A DNA stretch of 21,924 bases from JBDTME01 sp964583795 (GTDB lineage: Bacteria > Patescibacteriota > Microgenomatia > UBA1400 > PJMF01): assembly GCA_964583795.1 (NCBI GenBank), contig CAZOWX010000028.1, positions 1-21,924 of the forward strand, in the 5' to 3' direction. The notes beneath the pieces were generated by a model that was not told the origin of the DNA, made no database searches, and saw only the letters and a list, made by a program, of their open reading frames with translations. A program made the position numbers and the translations under genes. This document shows, piece after piece, positions 19,380 to 21,924 of the stretch (position 1 is its first letter; every line of letters starts with the position of its first letter).

Positions 19380-20078
19380 TTATTCGTCTGAATCCAAGTC
19401 TTTTTTTAAGTTGGTGTACCAATCGTCAGCCATCTTATGAACGACATCTTTAAATCCAAGACCAATAGCTAACCCAGCAGAGATGGTGACTGCCGAAACC
19501 AATCCTATGAATAAAATTGTGATGAATTGTTGGGCAATGCCAAGTTCAGAAATTGAAACTAAGACAAAGATAGTGAGGGTGAGATAGCTTGCAACTTTTC
19601 CTAAAAGTCGTGCATGTTGACCATCAATACTGCGAATAGATCCCTTCACCACACTTTCTAAAACACCTGCAATCAAGACTCCAAAGAAGAGAATCACAAC
19701 TGCGCTAAAGATCTTTGGAATATAGGAAAGTACCTGGTCAAGAATTGTGGCAAGTGAATGCAGCCCTAACACCGAGACTGATGTTTGGATGACGAGCAAC
19801 ATGAATAGCCAGTATCCAACGGACCCAATAATATGTTCGATCTTGGTGCCCATCTCAGCATGTTTAAAAAAAGCTTCAAGCGGAGTGTTTTTGATAGCCT
19901 TGGAAAGTTGCAACACTTCTAAAGACTTTTCAATCAATTTCTTAATCCATTTTGCGATAAATGTCCCGATCAATAAAATCAACAAAGCACCAACGACCTT
20001 TGGTAAAAATGCATACGTTTGTGCCAAACTAGTGAGATAAAGGCTTGAAAGGTATTGAGAAATTGTCGGTTGGTCCAT
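19380..20078 (-). CDS. MscS-like / conserved-TM-helix membrane protein
   Basis: The 232-aa product has about four or five membrane segments: about 25-45 (VVGALLILLIGTFIAKWI), about 84-105, about 118-142, about 160-178 and about 188-208. The GTFIAKWIKKLIEKSLE and GLAIGLGFKDVVHKM segments match the conserved TM-helix repeats of small-conductance mechanosensitive channel-like proteins (CmpX group). It ends soon after the last helix, lacking the MscS beta domain, so it may be a non-canonical channel or a membrane scaffold. ATG 20078 has an AAAGG five to six bases upstream. Its promoter is back to back with that of rnpB. comM begins 56 bp downstream. Confidence 0.82.
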   Translation of the reverse strand: MDQPTISQYLSSLYLTSLAQTYAFLPKVVGALLILLIGTFIAKWIKKLIEKSLEVLQLSKAIKNTPLEAFFKHAEMGTKIEHIIGSVGYWLFMLLVIQTSVSVLGLHSLATILDQVLSYIPKIFSAVVILFFGVLIAGVLESVVKGSIRSIDGQHARLLGKVASYLTLTIFVLVSISELGIAQQFITILFIGLVSAVTISAGLAIGLGFKDVVHKMADDWYTNLKKDLDSDE

Positions 20079-20100
20079 AATTGCCTTTCTTGTTTTGGTT

Positions 20101-20130
20101 ATTGTACTCTATGGTATGCAGCTATGACAA
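20101..20130 (-). promoter_or_regulatory. Promoter of the mscS-like gene (TTGTCA-18-TACAAT)
   Basis: On the minus strand TTGTCA (20125-20130) and TACAAT (20101-20106) are 18 bp apart. The leader would be about 16 nt, containing AAAGG. Confidence 0.55.
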
Positions 20131-20151
20131 GTTTTCCGGGGATGATATACT
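20124..20151 (+). promoter_or_regulatory. rnpB promoter (ATGACA-16-TATACT, extended -10)
   Basis: ATGACA (20124-20129) and TATACT (20146-20151) are 16 bp apart, with TG at 20143-20144 giving an extended -10. Transcription is expected near 20158, where the RNA's P1 helix begins. The -35 overlaps the -35 of the divergent mscS-like promoter. Confidence 0.65.
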
Positions 20152-20158
20152 ATCCTAG

Positions 20159-20460
20159 TCTGATCAAGTAGTTACCCTGAAGTAATTCAGGGAGGAAAGT
20201 CCGGACAGCAGAACACAGGGTGTCTCATGAAAGTGAGACCAACTTGATCATTCAAGTTGAGAGTTAGAGCAACAGTAACGAATCGGGTGACGCCGAATGA
20301 AACGACCAAGTCATCTGGGTACGCCGATGTTTATCGGAGTGGCAATCCTCCTCGCTGCAACTGACGATCTTCACCTTAATGGATGTGTTCCCTATCATGG
20401 TGATAAAGCTGCAGGCATTAGAGAAATGACTACATAAACAGAATCCGGCTTATGATCAGA
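20159..20460 (+). ncRNA. rnpB: RNase P RNA (class A type, compact)
   Basis: This is the catalytic RNA that trims the 5' ends of precursor tRNAs. The universally conserved 5' core GGAGGAAAGTCCGGACAGCA lies at about 20189-20208, and the 3' core AGAGAAATGACTACATAAAC with AGAATCCGGCTTAT lies at about 20420-20453; together they form P4. P1 closes by TCTGATCA (20159-20166) with TGATCAGA (20453-20460). Other conserved parts are GAGCAACAGTAACGAA and GGCAATCCTCC. At about 302 nt it is shorter than the 350-400 nt usual for class A, mainly in the specificity domain. The L15 loop appears to lie in 20377-20399, where I see GGAT rather than the usual GGU of the CCA-binding site. It is followed at once by an intrinsic terminator. 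Confidence 0.95.
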
Positions 20461-20484
20461 CACCCCTTTTGGGGTGTTTTTTTT
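20460..20484 (+). terminator. Intrinsic terminator of rnpB
   Basis: ACACCCC (20460-20466), a TTTT loop, and GGGGTGT (20471-20477), with an eight-base T run ending at 20484. It directly follows P1 of rnpB. It has no T-tract on the minus strand, so it serves rnpB only. Confidence 0.92.
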
Positions 20485-20496
20485 AAATTTCAGAAA

Positions 20497-21516
20497 TCAA
20501 TCGAGGTGAATGAGTTGTTTTGTCTCTCGCAAATAGATTTGTACTGCTGTTCGCATAACTATAAAGATGGGAATAGCAAGTAGTGCTCCTGTCACATGGC
20601 CAAGTTGAGCTCCAACTAAAATGAGCACGATACTTACCAGTGGTTCAACATTGACTGCAGCTTTCATGATTTTGGGGACAAGAAAGTTATTCTCAAGTTG
20701 TTGAATTGCGATGTACATGATCATCACAATGAGTGCCATCGACGGTGTTAACAAAATAAAAGTAATTAGAATAGCTGGAATCGCTGAAACGGTTGGCCCA
20801 ATGTTTGGTAGCAATTCTAAAAATCCAGCTAAAACAGCAAGGGGAAGTGCGTAAGGGATCCCAAGTACCCAGAGTCCGAGGTACGTTGTAAAACCGATGC
20901 TAAGCATCAATACGACTTCTCCACGTACCCAGCCTCCCAACTCAATCGATAAAGTATCCAAAAACTCTTGTGAGATTTCTTCAAACTTTTTAGTGTGAGG
21001 AATCCAAAAAAACATCCGATGGAGACTGTGTTGTTCAAGCAACATGTAAAAACTCATAACCAAGAGTGTAAACAAGAAAAAAATACTCGAAAACGTAGTG
21101 GTGATAACAGAGAGTACGGAGTTTAGAGACCTACCGACTTGTCCTAAAATTGAACTAAAGTCTTGTATGGTAAATTTAAACTCAGTAAGCTCTTTCGGGA
21201 GGCTAGCTGGCTGCAAGTAACGAACCATGTTTGCGAGCTCCCCAGCCAGTGGTGGAACTACTAGACTGAATAAGAGAGCTAATACCCCAAAAACGCACAA
21301 ATAAAGCCAGACAATAGCGAGTGCTCGTGGAACTTTCTTTTTTTCTAAGATATTTACTGCTGGTCCGAGTGCGGACATGATGATCAGTGACAAAAACAAC
21401 GAAACAAGGATTGAACGAACTTGATAGAGGATAACTATCCCAAACAAAGTGCCAAGCACGTTGACTATACTTTTATTTGAGATCTGAATAGTGTGTTCGA
21501 CAGAAGAATTGGACAT
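20497..21516 (-). CDS. AI-2E family transporter (PerM/YdiK type)
   Basis: The 339-aa product has the family layout: paired N-terminal membrane segments (about 18-52), a third (about 68-88), a soluble amphipathic stretch (about 90-135), and a C-terminal membrane block (about 140-160 and 200-335). The block contains GIPYALPLAVLAGFLELLPNIGPTVSAIPA, the characteristic conserved PxxGp region, and NNFLVPKIMKAAVNVEPL. Members export small molecules, or act as proton- or sodium-coupled antiporters; few have proven substrates, and the autoinducer-2 name should not be taken as function. Start ATG 21516 lies 12 bases after the miaA stop on the same strand, indicating one operon. It converges with rnpB. 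Confidence 0.93.
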   Translation of the reverse strand: MSNSSVEHTIQISNKSIVNVLGTLFGIVILYQVRSILVSLFLSLIIMSALGPAVNILEKKKVPRALAIVWLYLCVFGVLALLFSLVVPPLAGELANMVRYLQPASLPKELTEFKFTIQDFSSILGQVGRSLNSVLSVITTTFSSIFFLFTLLVMSFYMLLEQHSLHRMFFWIPHTKKFEEISQEFLDTLSIELGGWVRGEVVLMLSIGFTTYLGLWVLGIPYALPLAVLAGFLELLPNIGPTVSAIPAILITFILLTPSMALIVMIMYIAIQQLENNFLVPKIMKAAVNVEPLVSIVLILVGAQLGHVTGALLAIPIFIVMRTAVQIYLRETKQLIHLD

Positions 21517-21528
21517 AACTTGATGCTA

Positions 21529-21924
21529 TTACCGTAGAATAGCATCTCTTGTGACCCATTGTATAGAGTTCATTTTCTTAAACCAGGTGATTTGTCGTTT
21601 GGCATATTTAAACTCGCGCTGAGTCCACATAGTGATCAGTTCTTGTTGAGAAATCTGTTCATTGAGATAGGCTTCAATTTCTTTTACACCCATGGTTGAG
21701 TAGCTTTGCCACTGTTTTGCCTGTGAACTGGTGAGGAAAGCTTCGACTTCTTGGATTGCTCCATTTTTCATTCTTGTTGCAACTCTGTTTGAGATTATTT
21801 TTTTCAGTTGTTCAAGATCGAACTGTATCCCGTACCACTGGTGATCAGTTTCCTTACCGAATACTGATGTTGAGTGTGGAGAGTTGGAAGTGTGTGAAGG
21901 GCTAGCGGACAGTTTTTCGATCCA
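21529..21924 (-). CDS. miaA: tRNA dimethylallyltransferase, C-terminal part (cut by window edge)
   Basis: The frame is open from the window edge, leaving the last 131 residues. They show the MiaA C-terminal region: YGIQFDLEQLKKIISNRVATRM matches the conserved dre-L-..-I-.R-v-.M segment. STMGVKEIEAYL corresponds to the usual (A)IGYKE..YL, and KYAKRQITWFKK to the (T)R.yAKRQ.TWF tRNA-contact motif. MiaA adds a dimethylallyl group to A37 of tRNAs that read codons starting with U. The N-terminal P-loop and catalytic part lie beyond the window, so activity cannot be judged. In the GYKE motif the Tyr is replaced by Val. The gene is followed after 12 bases by the AI-2E family transporter gene. Confidence 0.93.
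   Translation of the reverse strand, partial: WIEKLSASPSHTSNSPHSTSVFGKETDHQWYGIQFDLEQLKKIISNRVATRMKNGAIQEVEAFLTSSQAKQWQSYSTMGVKEIEAYLNEQISQQELITMWTQREFKYAKRQITWFKKMNSIQWVTRDAILR

Noticed and set aside
20497..21516. Quorum-sensing role from the AI-2E transporter family name
   Set aside because: The family name is historical; no luxS or other autoinducer gene is present, so no signalling role is claimed.

Overview
The window looks like a piece of a small-genome bacterial chromosome, most compatible with the Candidate Phyla Radiation (Patescibacteria, Microgenomates-like). The support is indirect: many short unrecognised membrane or secreted proteins among isolated housekeeping genes, moderate-to-low GC, a compact RNase P RNA and little operon conservation. 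TGA is used as a stop by at least five genes, so the code is standard (table 11), not the Gly-TGA code of Gracilibacteria/Absconditabacteria. There is no rRNA, tRNA, CRISPR array, transposase or phage gene.

Layout. 1-4691: a 9-bp tandem repeat running into an unrecognised ORF, then a minus-strand block with an unrecognised protein (possibly deoxyribosyltransferase-like), an OmpR-type regulator with a degenerate receiver, and two overlapping genes for membrane-anchored proteins, one ending in a six-cysteine CLIP-like motif. 4838-6088: a membrane-anchored alpha/beta hydrolase. 6089-6836: a 748-bp gene-free stretch with palindromic repeats and GTTG-type tracts. 6837-7934: rmuC (minus). 8281-15091: a plus-strand run with a small membrane protein, a TrpR/YerC-like repressor, two unrecognised adjoining ORFs, metG, a TatD-family nuclease, a membrane GT2 glycosyltransferase and pyrH. 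15176-20078: a minus-strand run with mscS-like, comM/yifB, a sugar-1-phosphate nucleotidylyltransferase, a secreted helical protein with its membrane partner, and a MazG-like protein. 20159-20484: rnpB with its terminator. 20497-21924: an AI-2E-family transporter and the 3' part of miaA.

The strongest cross-window signal is in how genes start. Several open directly at a -10 hexamer (5-7 nt between hexamer and ATG), implying leaderless mRNAs; others (3384, 8687, 14348, 17569) carry Shine-Dalgarno-like sequences. This changes several start calls relative to the longest ORFs, which begin inside the promoter. Other signals are a three-copy palindromic repeat (GTCATCC...GGATC), short-period GTTG/CAAC tracts just downstream of stop codons, and a candidate leader peptide plus hairpin ahead of pyrH. 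I saw no clear defence, secretion or biosynthetic system; the least explained coding parts are the 2551-4691 surface-protein pair and the 9226-10138 pair.
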